From Chamaecyparis obtusa (taxonomy: Eukaryota > Streptophyta > Pinopsida > Cupressales > Cupressaceae), in assembly GCA_027943335.1 (NCBI GenBank), contig BSBK01006021.1:1737501-1801500 (forward strand): a stretch of DNA of 64,000 nt. Reading direction: 5' to 3'. Numbering within the stretch: the stretch's first letter is position 1; each line of letters begins with the position of its first letter. This document shows, one piece after another, positions 1 to 11,486 of the stretch. Position numbers and translations under genes: made by a program. The notes beneath the pieces were generated by a model that saw nothing but the letters and a program-made list of their open reading frames with translations, was not told the DNA's origin and made no database searches.

Positions 1-1473
1 TCGATTCATACTGTGAATGGAAAGGAAGGACAAGCCATCACATCATCTCTCTGACATATTTTCAATGGACCACACATATTGAAGATACTCATAAGGATTT
101 GAAAATATTTCACCCACTTAGCATTGAGACAAGGACTTGGGTACTTGAAAAGCTCATATGACATTACTGATTGCTGTCACAGCATCAGTGGGTACTTTTT
201 CCCTTGCTTTTTTTCTGCATTTCTTCCTGCAGAAATGGTCAAATATCATTGCACACAAATGGATCAAGAAATTAATACTTTTCCTTGATATAGGTAGAAA
301 GCGCTAAGCATAGATAAGTTAGAGAAAACAACTTAGGGTTATTTTCATTTTCTAAACATCTGTATTTGCTTTAAAGCCAAATTGCTTGCTATAGGTACCT
401 CAGCTTACCATAAAAACTGTTGGTGTGGATTAAAAATTGCAAGGGTCTGGTTACAAATGCCCATCTGCTCAGTCAAATTTTATGAAAGATTCAGAATGAA
501 AGAGTGAAGCTGAATTTCATTCATATGCACACATATGTAGGCTATTTATAAATGTGAAGACAGAGACAAGTGTAAGAATAGTTTGAATGTATCTACTTGT
601 GCACAATGCTGATAGAGGCAGCCAAATCTTTTAAAATGGGTAGGATTTTTTTTATGATATGGTTATCAAAATTTAACTGTAGTTTTTGAATAAATTCATT
701 GAAACAATATGTTGTTCTCAATTTTGGTAGAGACAACAAAATCTTTTAAAATTGGTAGGGTATTTTGTTATGATATTGTTATTAGGATTCAACTGTATAA
801 TTTTATAACCCATGTTTCAATAAGACAGAAACATCTTATAAAATAGATAGGATTTTTTCTATATTGCCTATCAGAATTCTACTGAATAATTTTTGAATCA
901 AATTTATTGACCCATATTTCAACGAGACAGAAAAATCCACTTGTTTTAAAATTGGTAGGATATCTTGTATTTGTACTGGACAATTTATTTGTGAAAACCT
1001 GGAGCTACTGACAGGGTTTTCCCATGCTTCTCAGGGAGTTTGTTTGGATTAGTTTTGCTGTATAAGGCTTTGGACATTGTCACAACTTGATAATGCTACA
1101 AATGAGCAAAATCGCTAGTGGCCGAAATCCCTCTTCAGGTCCATTATTTGATACTGTTTTGAGAAAATAGAAAGAGGTATGCACTTTCACTTATTTGTGA
1201 AGGCTTCCAGCTGTAAATATTCCTTTAAACATATTAATGGATAATGTTTTAGTTGTGGGATTTTACAGTATGTGCTAGAGAGAGCTGAGTAGCAACAATA
1301 GTACTGAAATTGTGTACTTGAGACTTTGGTCCTACACATTTATTTTATGTTTGAAGCAGATTGTGATAATGATTATAATGCATGTTTGGTAATAGTATAA
1401 TATATTGGGAATTGATTTTGTGGATGAACAGTCACTCTCAGAAAAAGTGAAGATCTTATTTGATAGTTCATTA

Positions 1474-1818
1474 GGGGAGAGGGACCAATAGTCGTGAGGG
1501 CTAACTTCGTCAATATGTAGCCGATGTAGCCGTTGCATGGAATATCGTACTATAACTAAGGTTTGAAGGTGTGGCTCATCACGCAACTCGTTAAAATAGC
1601 ACGCCTAGTTAAATGTGTACAAAAATTGACTTTTTAAAAATTCGACCAAAACTTAATCTAAAAATCTCTAGTAGTTGAATTTAAAAATATCATTTGTTAT
1701 TAGTGGGTGATTGTATTTCTATACAAAATATGAGATATATGCAACTTAAATGGACCATATATCTATTAGTAATCACGCACGACTATTAGACCCCGCACAA
1801 CTATTGGTCCCTCTCCCC
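1474..1818. mobile_element. MITE, 345 bp, TA target site
   Basis: The ends are perfect 19-bp terminal inverted repeats, GGGGAGAGGGACCAATAGT at 1474-1492 and its reverse complement at 1800-1818, flanked by TA on both sides (1472-1473 and 1819-1820). There is no coding capacity. Two related empty sites exist in the window: the neighbouring tandem repeat reads GTTCATTAAGACCTG near 2190-2204, and the paralogous copy reads GTTCAATAAGACCTG near 43145-43159, both without the insert. TA duplication plus TIRs fits a non-autonomous Tc1/mariner-like (Stowaway-type) element, although the terminal sequence is not the classical Stowaway one. Confidence 0.88.
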
Positions 1819-1867
1819 TACAACCCGTGAATTTTGATGTAATGAAAAATCTAAAAATATTATAATT

Positions 1868-2455
1868 TAGAAAATCTATTAGGACTGTGAGGTTGTCTCC
1901 TGTTGTTTACAATGCTGTACCTAAGAATCGTCAATGCTATCAGTATTGAGAAATCTTATTTTTAGTTTGACAATCCCAATTTTATGTTTAAAGTCCTTTT
2001 TTGTACAGTATTACAGAGGTGGGTTTTAAAAGTCCTTGAAGTTTAAGCTCTGTGTGGGTTTTGTATTGTCTATTACAGAGGTGTGGTTGAATTGATCTTG
2101 TGTATGAACCGTCACTCTGTACTAATATTTTGGGAATTGATCTTGTGGATGAACTGTAACTCTGAGAAAAAGTGAAAATGTTGATTTGAAAGTTCATTAA
2201 GACCTGCAAATTCTTGTAATTTAGAAAATCTTTTAGGACTGCGGAGTTGTGTCATGTGTTTTACAATGCTGTACCAAAATATTGTGAATGTTATTAGTAT
2301 TTTACTATTGGGAATTATCATTTTAAGTTTGACAATCCTAATTTTGGTTTTGAAGTCTGTAAATACAGTGTTACAGAGGTGGGTTTTAAAGTCCATAACG
2401 TTTAATCTCTGTGTGGGTTTTGTAATGTCTATTAGAGAGGTGTGTTTTAAAGTCC
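1868..2455. repeat. Local tandem duplication in the 5' flank of gene copy A
   Basis: Two units of roughly 230-350 bp follow one another: about 1868-2100 and about 2221-2450 share landmarks in the same order (GAAAATCT-TTAGGACTG, ACAATGCTGTACC, AGTTTGACAATCC, ACAGAGGTGGGTTTTAAA, CTGTGTGGGTTTTGTA). The paralogous region at 43250-43460 holds a single unit, so the duplication probably followed the split of the two gene copies. Confidence 0.75.
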
Positions 2456-2605
2456 TAGACTGTAATATATGGCCAGTTTGGCTTTTTAAGAATTTTCTCT
2501 TGACACCATCTTGATATTTGAGTTTGACAGGGGCCTAGTTGATTGAAGCTTTTGTTTGCTTCTTATATTCATATTTTGGCTTCATTTGTGCAAAACCCAG
2601 AGGAT

Positions 2606-5059
2606 ATGAGTATGAGACATCTACTGAGACAAGCCTCCTTGGAGAGAAGAATCAAACATTACTCTAACTTCCATCAGATATTATTAGTGGGAGAAGGAGA
2701 CTTCTCATTTCCTTCAGCTTTAGCCAAGGCATTTGGGTCTGCTAAAAACATGGTTTGCACCTCTCTTGATAGCAGAGGTCTAAAAGCTTTCATCCCACAT
2801 TTTCTTCTGCTTGTTATCCTTGTATTTTTGCATCCTCAATAATCCTTGTTATGTTTTTTCACCGTTTTCTGCTTGTTTATGTATATGCAGAGAAGGTCTT
2901 AAGTTCGTATTCCTCAGCCCAAGAAAGCCTCGAGCATTTGAAAAGATGCGGTGCAACAGTACTGCATGGTGTCGATGCAACCGTAATGAATAAGCTTGAG
3001 ATTCTAGGAACGAAGATGTTTGATAGAATTGTCTTCAACTTTCCCCATGCAGGTTTCTATCGAAATGAAAAGGATGAAAAAGAAATCAAGTAAGACTTAA
3101 ATAGTATTATCTTTTTCTATTGCAATGGCAAGTTCAACTCTCACATAAGAAATGAGATTTATTCAGATCGTAGAAAATTTCTTAAGCAACATAGAATAGA
3201 ATATGCAAATACTTGTAATTACAGCATAATGTTTCAAAGCTCATATTGGTTATGTAAAATTGTGTCATAATTTTTAACATGTAGGTTCAATTGAAGACTT
3301 AACATTTAGATTCAGTTGAAAACATGACTTTTCACAATATAGGCTGAAATGTTTCTTAATTTCTCTTCTCGATGGATTGTAGAGTGCGTTCTGCAATGTT
3401 GGTTGAAAAAAGTTCATACAGTTAAATCCAGAAATATTTCCAACTATTTAGCATGTAAAAAAAGTTAGAAAACACAATTTAAAAGTTTCTCCTCTGATTC
3501 CTTACATAATCCAGCCTTCAATTTTGAACTTCATAAGCTTTTGCAATCTTATAATAAATCATATAATCTTGAAAATTAATGTTAAGAACTATTACACAAA
3601 TTCCTCCAAAAGAGTTTTAGATTTGCTCAATGTCCAATTTCTATGAATGATAAAATCCGCTCGTTGGGCAGAAAACACCGTCATTTGGTTAAGATGTTCT
3701 TCGAGAACGCAAGGACCATGCTTAACAAAACAGGAGAAATCCATGTTACCCACAAAGAAGGAGAGCCCTACAGCGAGTGGAAATTAGTAGAACAAGCACA
3801 AAAAAGTGGGCTAGATTTGAAAGAATCTGTTGAATTTCATATAAAAGATTACCCTGGCTACGTCAACAGAAGAGGAGCTGAACCGAAGATTGAAGAGAGT
3901 TTCCACCTGGGCGAGTGTCGTACTTATATGTTCATTCTATGGTAAAATTTTCACTGCAACAAGCTCTCTCTTTTATCCTAGGGTTTGTAGGTTGCACTAT
4001 TGTATGCATAGTTTATAACCAAATCTTTCCTTTTGTAGCTCTGGCTTTCGGAATTCTTTTCACAAGCATTGTAAAGAGAAGAAATCGGTAGCCATGCCAA
4101 AGATGTTGGAAAACCCTTGTTCTAAATCACATCCAAACAGTCTTAAAGCTGTTGTTTTGCAACTTGAATCTGCACCTGAAAATGTAAGAGTAGATCTGGA
4201 GGCTTCATTTTCCCAGTTAATGACACTGGCAGATAAAGCCCTGGATGAGAGGGATGAATTCAGAAGGCACAGAGACAATGCCCTCCAAGAGAAGGAAAAT
4301 ATTACCAAACAATTAGCTGAAGCTTTGAGATTGAAAGAAGATGCAGCTATGCAAAGAGATGTGAGTGTTCTGGAGCGTGAATCTGAAAGGAAAGCCAGAA
4401 TTGATGCTGACTCTGCAAGATATGAAACATTAAAGGAAAGAGATGAAATTAAGAGGCAAAAAGATGAAGCTTTGCAAGAAAAGGCAAAGGTTACCAAACA
4501 ATTAGCTGAAGCTTTGAGATTGAAAGAAGATGCAGTTAATGAAAGAGATATGAACATGTTGAACCATAAACTTGAAAGGCAGGCAAGAAAGGCTGCTGAG
4601 AAGGCTGCTGAGACTGCAAAAGAGCAGGCAAGAAAGGCTGTTGAGACTGAAAAAGAGTATTCAAAGGATTTACATAACAGAGCATAGAAAGACAAAATGA
4701 ATGCTGTACGGAGACAGACAGATGATGCCCTGTCTCAGAAGGAAAATGCTTGCAGAGAAAAAGCAAAGACTGATGAGGTTTTGAGCTTGGAAGCCGAGAA
4801 AATAAATACTCTAGAGAGACAGAGAGATGATGCCCTCTCACCAAAGGAAAATGCTTGCAGAGAAAAAGCAAAGATTGCAAAACAGTTAGATGAGGTTTTA
4901 AGATTGGAAGCAACCAAGGAAAAAGAAAGGATTCTAAGGGAACAAGATGAAGTTGACCTTAAGAACCGAAAGGATCGGACTGTTTTCTGGATGGTTGTGG
5001 CTTGTGATTTGAGTGTTTGTATTACATTTTTCACTGTTATGTATGTAATCCTAAAATGA
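2606..5059 (+). CDS. BMT5-like (DUF2431) methyltransferase-domain protein fused to a coiled coil and C-terminal membrane anchor; internal stop codon
   Basis: Proposed exons are 2606-2777, 2891-3089, 3672-3941 and 4039-5059; every intron is GT-AG and all phases join in frame. Residues about 20-213 form a BMT5-like/DUF2431 Rossmann domain: SAM-loop motif VGEGDFSF (residues 28-35), then CTSLDSRE, LHGVDAT, FDRIVFNFPHAGF, KHRHLVKMFFENA, GEIHVTHK, DYPGYVNRRG and the closing HLGEC. This is the family of plant At4g26485-like proteins and of yeast Bmt5, a 25S rRNA uridine methyltransferase; the activity here is inferred only. Exon 4 continues in frame into about 300 residues of Lys/Glu-rich heptad-like repeats (LAEALRLKEDA, RQRDDALSQKENAC types) and ends in a hydrophobic tail-anchor-like segment (FWMVVACDLSVCITFF). 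An in-frame TAG at 4685-4687, where copy B has TGG, would cut the product to 429 residues without the anchor. ATG 2606 was chosen because upstream in-frame starts are non-ATG. Confidence 0.8.
4688..5059 (+). other. C-terminal coiled coil and membrane anchor beyond the in-frame TAG
   Basis: This is the remainder of exon 4 in the same frame after the TAG at 4685-4687. It opens with KDKMNAV and includes an ATG at 4697, so re-initiation or loss is possible. It codes two RQ(R/T)DDAL-type coiled-coil repeats and a final hydrophobic segment, ending TVMYVILK. Copy B keeps the same region open, which supports a recent nonsense mutation rather than two genes. Confidence 0.7.
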
Positions 5060-5095
5060 AAAAAATGAGCTGTTATGTATGTTTGTATTACATTT

Positions 5096-6111
5096 TTATC
5101 TGAGTCGGCCAACACACAAGACCGTCATTGTAGACTTTCATCATTTTACTAAAATTGGCTTGGAATTGCTTCCCAACCTTTTGCTTTTGTGGCTTACCTT
5201 CATTGACCCGCCAACTGCAGAGCAATTCACATTATGAGGTGTCGAAGAAAATACATCACCAGAAGCATTCACAACCTTGCCATATCGAATCTCCCCCTTC
5301 TTTTTTGGCTTCAATTTCGATCTGCAGTAGGAATTGTCCTCCTCCATCTTCTCACCTACTAGTATATTTGGTTTCAAGTAAGGAGGGGGAAGAAAAAGCT
5401 TCCACTATAATATAATTCATCCACTAGTCTAATTTTGCAGTCTCTTTTAGACCTACCCATCTCTTGTAAAAGTTCCACGTTTCTTGCTATTATTGGTTTA
5501 TGGCTCTCAAAAACCCTTCTATCCCGCATATGTTAGAATAGGCCTCTTAGGAAACTCCAATTCCATCAAATGCCCAACCCCCACTTCAGAGACATTCTCT
5601 TCGACCCTCTCCATATCACCTAACAAGTTATTATCAAACACCCTTATGCAAATTTGCATAGCTTCTATTTTTGGCATAACCATAATGATGAGGCAAAGGA
5701 TTGGATAGATCATCTGCGCTTACACACAAGGGTTACAAAAGTCTTGTGATCTCCACCAAGATCACTATCTTGGTCCTCCAACCCAACTACCAACACAAAT
5801 AACCAAGATTGATACTTTCTTGGATGCTTTAGTGGGCTACACAAGTGTTTAGGGGTTTGAATGGCCCACTAGACCAAACCAACATACTAACCTAAGGAGT
5901 GATGTTATTACAACCATACACCATAGAAGAAACAAGATTCTACAACCTAAGTCCACCTTTCAACAAGTGTTGACACATATGCCCTTGAACATGCTTAATT
6001 ACAATTAGGTCTCTTGATCGGAGAATCGGTAATAACCTTTGACTCCCTAAAGGTCTAGACAAACTAAAGGGTTTTTCAGATACCCTTTTGGGAGTTCTAG
6101 ACTAATGCATA
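5096..6111. other. Unclassified intergenic sequence
   Basis: After gene copy A the similarity to the paralogous locus stops near 5070-5095. A minus-strand reading frame at 5141-5377 (78 codons, Lys/Ser-rich, containing KPKKKGEIRYGKVVN) looks protein-like but matches nothing I recognise; it may be a fragment of an unknown gene or element. Nothing else supportable was seen. Confidence 0.4.
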
Positions 6112-7750
6112 TGTATATCAATGGTGAAAGACTGAATGGTGAAAATGAAGGATTAACTTTTGAGAGGTTTAGACACTAGGCAATAACCCGTAAGGCTAGA
6201 ATGCACCAAATTGAACACACCTATTCCAAATGGCTTTTATGGATGGATATGACCTATATTAGGTTGATTCAACAAGATTATACAAGTTTTAAGGTTTAGA
6301 AATAAACCCAACACCCCAAACACCCATATTTGCCAAATAGGCCTAATTGCCCCTTTTTGTAGCCCAACAATAGTGTAAAAGTGTACTTATCTCCAGATCT
6401 CCCCAAAGCACTAGAAAAACAAATTACCTTTTAGGATACCCTTTGGAATGAAATTTAACATATGTGAAACTTAGGTTATGTTATTTTGAACAAAATACTA
6501 GATCCTTTAGACTATACCCTACAACCATGCATTAAAAGAGGTCAATTTACAAAGGAACTACAAGTTGTTTTAACTCCCAGGCTCCAAGACTTTAGATAGT
6601 CTCCCGATATGATTTGAAACCACCAAATATGCTGCCAATTTGGTCCTTGGATGCTTCCAAGTGCAAAAGCCCCAAATTGCTCACAAACAAGCCTCAAAAC
6701 TAGGGCCTCTCAATAAAATGCCTTCCACTCCTTTCTAGGATCAACCAAGGATGGATCCACCATAGGTAGCATGTATCTAGACACCAAAAAACATAAAAAA
6801 AGGTATCTCCTTCAAGCAGATCTCTCATTGTTGCTCCCAACCAACCATTTCAATGACCCTTCACACACTTCTTCTCGATGATCACCAACCAATACCTCAA
6901 CATTTGCACATAAACTTGTTAGAATTCTCTTGTGCACATCAAGGATCAATCACTCCATGAGAATTAGGTTTGTATCATTCATGGAATGACGATCCATCCA
7001 TTAGTTTACCTCAAAATCACAAGTAAAACTCATGTTTTCTGAATCAGTCAGCCATGTTCTTGCCATCAGTCAATTGAATGGGATTTAAAACATGTAAGAA
7101 TGGATTGTAAACAAAGTAAATAAGTTCCTTATTGAAGTTAGATCATTCAACAACAAAATGGAATCCCAAAACATTGTTAAATCAACACCAAGTAACAACA
7201 AAATATGAGTTTTTATTGATTTATGGACAAAGTTCGTACACCAGTGAATTCCTCTTGCAATGCTTGTCATATAATGCACAAAAAATGACTTTTAAAACTT
7301 CCTTACAACTCCTTCTACCTTCCCCAATCGATTAGACTTCCTAAATAACAATTAAACTCCCAAAATCTTAATTCCCTCCTAAATCAAGTGACCGTTGGGA
7401 TTCAAATATTTGAATCGACCAACTCACATGTTATTGCATAAAATATTAAAATAACTCTCCAAACTTATCAAGAAGATCTTCTAGGCTATATTAAACATTT
7501 CTAAATTCACCCTTGACTCCTACGGACCTCATTATCCCAAATTTGTCATTTTTGCTCATTTTCCCTATCTAGGATCCTAAGATCCTTAACAGGCCCTTTA
7601 GGATCTTTTACAACTTTATTATTTTTATTGCCTCCCAAGCCTTCAAAGGCCATTATTGGCTTTAGTAAATGCCAATTCACTTCCTTGGTCTTCACTTTGT
7701 CTTCTTTGTCTTCATGAAGCATCTTGATATGCCTTGATGCTCCTGCATCA
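6112..7750 (-). repeat. 3' LTR of element 1
   Basis: Direct repeat of 9858-11486, with matching order throughout (from TATATCAATGGTGAA at the left to TGATGCTC-TGCATCA at the right). Many scattered substitutions and small indels separate the two LTRs, so the insertion is not recent. Confidence 0.85.
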
Positions 7751-7764
7751 TACTCCCCTCCAAA
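7751..7764 (-). promoter_or_regulatory. Polypurine tract of element 1
   Basis: On the minus strand the bases just before the 3' LTR read TTTGGAGGGGAGTA and then TGATGCA. A G/A-rich tract directly abutting an LTR is the usual plus-strand priming site of LTR retrotransposons. Confidence 0.7.
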
Positions 7765-8130
7765 GAAACTCTTGTCCCAAGAGTTGGTCCAAGTCTTCCT
7801 CTTCTTCCATGCATCATGTTTTTAATGGAACTTCATAAAATCTCCAACGGTAGCTTGTCTCCTACCTCTCCAACCTATTTGCACATGCCAAGTAAAGTTA
7901 GAAAAAAAACCATTATTCAAGTGTCCCTGCCTTAGGCAGTTTTGTTGTTGCATACTTGTTTGTTGTTGCTTGTGTTTCATCTGCATTCTTGATTCAATCC
8001 CTGTCATTGGTTGCCTATGCAACTTCTCCATGCCTCCATGCTTCCTCTGATCTAAAATAGGACAACTGATTGCTCCTATTTGTACACTCTTCCCATCACA
8101 AAGCCTTTCATGCTTAGGACTATCCCTATT

Positions 8131-8661
8131 TTAAGAATTCTCCATCTTCCAACCAGTATCATCTTTTGTGTCAAATATCTGATTGCCAAAGCATATGACA
8201 ATGTTCTCTCTCCCACTCTCCAAAGGTAAGGGCTTCATCTTGTATTGTTTTCCATCTTTATGTACCAAATAAGTGTTTACAAAACCATCATGAATGGTCC
8301 TACTATGTTGCCATGGTCTACCAAGAATCAAATTCCCACATGTCATAGGAATAACATCACAAAGAACCTTGTCCTGATAGGAACCAATAGAAAAATTCAC
8401 ATAAGCCTTCTGACTAATCACTACATGTTGTTGTTGGGTAACCCAAGTGGCCTTATAGGGATTAGGATGGTCAAATGGCACAATTCCTAGTTTAGTAACC
8501 ATATCAAGATAAACAAGATTGCAATGTGATCCAGAATCCACAATTAGTTTACATATCTTGCCCTTGCATAAACAATTTGTCTTGAAAATATTTACCTTTG
8601 GCTCAACAATCTTCTCAGCTTGCCTTACCAGTAAACATTCTCCTTCCTCGGGTTCCACCAA
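8131..8661 (-). pseudogene. Ty3/gypsy aspartic protease region (element 1)
   Basis: The reading frame holds the retroviral-type protease active site LIVDSGSHCNLV, followed by the family landmarks VNFSIGSYQDKVLCDV and LILGRPWQ. In ordinary Ty3/gypsy elements this is followed by reverse transcriptase; here the frame stops at 8131, and about 380 bases of non-coding sequence lead to the 3' LTR. The catalytic D-S-G is intact, but gag upstream is interrupted, so this is an element remnant rather than a working gene. Confidence 0.85.
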
Positions 8662-8691
8662 TATTGATTTTGGTGTTGCATCTTCTTCATC

Positions 8692-9560
8692 TTACAAAAG
8701 TTGTACTCTCCTTTCCTTGCCTTGATCTGAATCAATCCATTTAGGACATCTAAAGGACTGATGGCCAACCTCATTATGATGAAAGCATCTTTTTGTAAAG
8801 ACACCATTGCCTCTTCCACCAAATCTACCTCCTCTAGATCCTCCTCTCTGACTTTTTATAGGTTCCTTGCCCTTATCTTTGTCATTTCTGCTTTGAAACT
8901 CTGAGTTTGATCTGCCACCTCTTCCTCTCATGGCTGCTCCTCCTCTATTGCTTTGTCTTTCACTTTTCCTTTTCAACTTCTCCGTAGCCCAGACTGCAAG
9001 TTGAAAACATTCTCATAGAGTCCTCGGTATGTTCAAACCAATTTCATCATGGATGTACTTCAAGCCATTCATGTACCTAGCAACCTTCTCATCTTCATCT
9101 TATATGTCTCCCCTAATGCTTAGGGTGTGAAATTGCTCAGTATAAGACATGATGTCCATGTCCCTTTGCTTCAAATTGTTCCTTCTCATCTTTGTTTGTA
9201 TAGCCAAATCCGAGGGCATAAATTATCCTTTAACCATGGTCTTCATTCTTTCCCAATTTGTTATCTTGTTCAACCCTCTTGCTATCCTCTCATTCTGAAT
9301 ACTTGTCTACCAAGTAAGTGTTGTACCTCTCAGCCTTGCCTTTGCCATCTTTACCTTCTTCTCTTCTTCTACATCCTCCAAATCAAAGTAGTTTTCAAGT
9401 GCCTCTACCCAACCGAGCACTTCTTTAGTATCTATCTTTCCTTGGTAGATTGGTAAATCTACATTGATATTTCTTCAAGTACCTTGTATTTCCTTTATCA
9501 ATCTGATAAACCTCCTCTCCTTAGGATCATTTTCTTCTCCATGACCCCTACTCTCTTGTC
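8692..9560 (-). pseudogene. Ty3/gypsy gag (element 1), interrupted
   Basis: Conceptual minus-strand reading shows a retrotransposon gag core (KMAKARLRGTTLTW, then YTEQFHTLSIRGDI and EKVARYMNGLKY), a basic Arg/Gly-rich tract (RGGAAMRGRGGRSN, GGSRGGRFGGRGN) and a nucleocapsid knuckle CFHHNEVGHQSFRC. Several stop codons interrupt the N-terminal part; the 8692-8976 part is open. The second zinc ligand of the knuckle is His rather than Cys. Confidence 0.75.
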
Positions 9561-9827
9561 TTCCATGGAACTCTTCTTGTTATTCATGGTTCTCCTCATG
9601 AACTTCTTCTTGCCTCCTAGGTTCTCTTCTTTCTTTCTCCAAGGCTTATATCATCTCAAGGAATTGAAGTCTTTTATCTCTTCATCTACCTCTCTTCTCT
9701 TTCCTTTGCTGCCTCTACATCCCTATTCTCTCTTTCTTTCTTTTCTAGTGGTGTCTTTAACCCTTCAATCTCTCTAGCCATTTGATTCTTAGGTGCCATG
9801 ACTCTTCCAACTTCTTCCCAAACCTTT

Positions 9828-9846
9828 CCCTGGTGCTCTGATATCA
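9828..9846 (-). promoter_or_regulatory. Primer-binding site of element 1
   Basis: The minus strand reads TGATATCAGAGCACCAGGG, one base off the common initiator-Met primer-binding core TGGTATCAGAGC, and lies 11 bases inside the 5' LTR boundary. Confidence 0.7.
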
Positions 9847-9857
9847 CTTGATACAGA

Positions 9858-11486
9858 GGTATATCAATGGTGAAGGACTAAATGGTGAAAATGAAGGATT
9901 AACCTTTGACATGTTTAGACACTAGGCAATAACCCCTAAGGCTAGAATGTACCAAATTGAACACACCTATTCCAAATGGATTTTATGGATTCATATGACC
10001 TATATTAGGTTGACTCAATAATATTTTGCAAATTTTAAGTTTTAGAAGTAAACCCAACACCCCAAACACCCAATTTGTCAAACAGGGCTAATTGCCCCTT
10101 CTTGTAACCCAATAGCAGTGTAAAAGTGTACTTATCTCCAGATCTCCCCAAAGGACTAGAAAAAAAACCTTTTGGGATACCCTTTTGGATGAACATTAAC
10201 ATATGTGAAAATTAGGTTATGTTGTTTTGAACAAAACACTAGATCCTTCAGATTGCACCCTACAATCATGCACTAAAAGAGGTCAATTTACAAAGGAGCT
10301 ACGAGTTGTTTTAACTCGTAGACTCCAAGAATTCAGAGAGTTTCCCAATATGATCCTAAACCACCAAATATGCCACCAAATTGGGTCTTGGATGCTTCCA
10401 AGTGCAAAAGCCCCAAATTGCTCACAAACAAGCCTCAAAACTAGGGCCTCTCAATAAAATGTCTTTCACTCCTTTCTAGGATCAACCAAGGGTGGATCCA
10501 CCATAGGTAGGGTGTATCTAAACACCACAAAACATAAAAATGGTATCTCCTTCAAGAAGACCTCTCACTACTGCTCCCAACCAACCATTTCAATGACCCT
10601 TCACACACTTCTCGGTGATCACCAACCAACACCTCAACATCTGCACATAAACTTGTTATAATTGTATTGTACACATCAAGGACCAATCACTCCATGAGAT
10701 TCATGTTTTCATCATTCATGGAATGATGATCCATCCTTACTTTACCTCAAAATGACAAGTAAAACTTAGATTTTCTGAACCGGTCAGCCCTTTTCTTTCC
10801 ATCTGTCAATTGAATGGGCTTTAAAACATGTAAGAATGGATTTTAAAAAAATTAAATAAGTTCCTTATTGAAGTTATATCACTAAAAAAAAATGGAATCC
10901 CAAAACAATGTTAAATCAACACCAAGTAACAATAAAACATGAGTTTTTATCGATTTATGGACACAGTCTTTACACCAGTGAATTCCTCTTGCAATTCTTG
11001 TCGTACAATGCACAAAAATTGAATTTTATAACTGCCTTACAACTCATTCTACCTTCCCCAATCGGTTAGACTTCCTAAATAACTATTAAACTCCCAAAGT
11101 CTTAATTCCCTCCTAAATCAAGTGACCATTGGGATTCAAATATTTGAATCGACCAACTCACATGTTATTGCATAAAACATTAAACTAACTCTCCAAACTT
11201 ATCAAGAAGATCCTCTAGGCTATATTAAACATTTCTAAATTCACCCTAGACTCCTAAGGACCTCATTATACCAAATTTGTCATTTTTTTCTTGTTTTCCC
11301 TATCTAGGATCCCAAGGTCCTTGACAGGCCCTTTAGGATCTTTTACAACTTTATTATTTTTATTGCCTCCCAAGTCTTTCAAAGGCCATTATTGGCTTTA
11401 GTAAATGCCATTTCACTTCCTTGGTCTTCACTTTGTCTTCTTTGCCTTCATGAGGCATCTTGATATGCCTTGATGCTCTTGCATCA
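9858..11486 (-). repeat. 5' LTR of element 1
   Basis: Direct repeat of 6112-7750. Its outer edge on the minus strand is TGATGCAAGAG, matching the TGATGCAGGAG start of the other LTR. Confidence 0.85.

Larger units (their letters stand above)
1..2605 (+). other. 5' flank / untranslated region of gene copy A (duplicated at 41744-43606)
   Basis: No coding exon is recognised here. The stretch aligns in blocks with 41744-43606, beginning with the first bases of the window (TCGATTCATACTGTGAATGG), so it belongs to a segmental duplication whose left edge may lie outside the window. The sequence just before the first ATG, ending CAAAACCCAG in this copy and CAAGATCCAG in the other, is pyrimidine-rich and ends in CAG, so a 5'-UTR intron acceptor at about 2600 is possible. 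That is inference; the matching donor was not found. It contains a MITE (1474-1818) and a local tandem duplication (about 1868-2450). Confidence 0.6.
6112..11486 (-). mobile_element. LTR retrotransposon with gag and protease only (element 1)
   Basis: Two direct repeats of about 1.63 kb (6112-7750 and 9858-11486) flank about 2.1 kb. On the minus strand each LTR begins TGATGCA. A primer-binding site resembling the initiator-Met type adjoins the 5' LTR and a purine tract adjoins the 3' LTR, so transcription runs leftward. The interior codes gag and aspartic protease of Ty3/gypsy type, then runs straight into the 3' LTR; reverse transcriptase, RNase H and integrase are absent. No convincing target-site duplication is visible (flanks GCATA and TAAAC), so the outer edges may have been altered. 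Confidence 0.85.

Noticed and set aside
4060..4695. 211-codon minus-strand frame opposite the coiled coil
   Set aside because: Shadow of the Lys/Glu-rich plus-strand coding sequence; its Ser/Leu/Ala-rich composition is explained by antisense translation. The same applies at 43990-44654.
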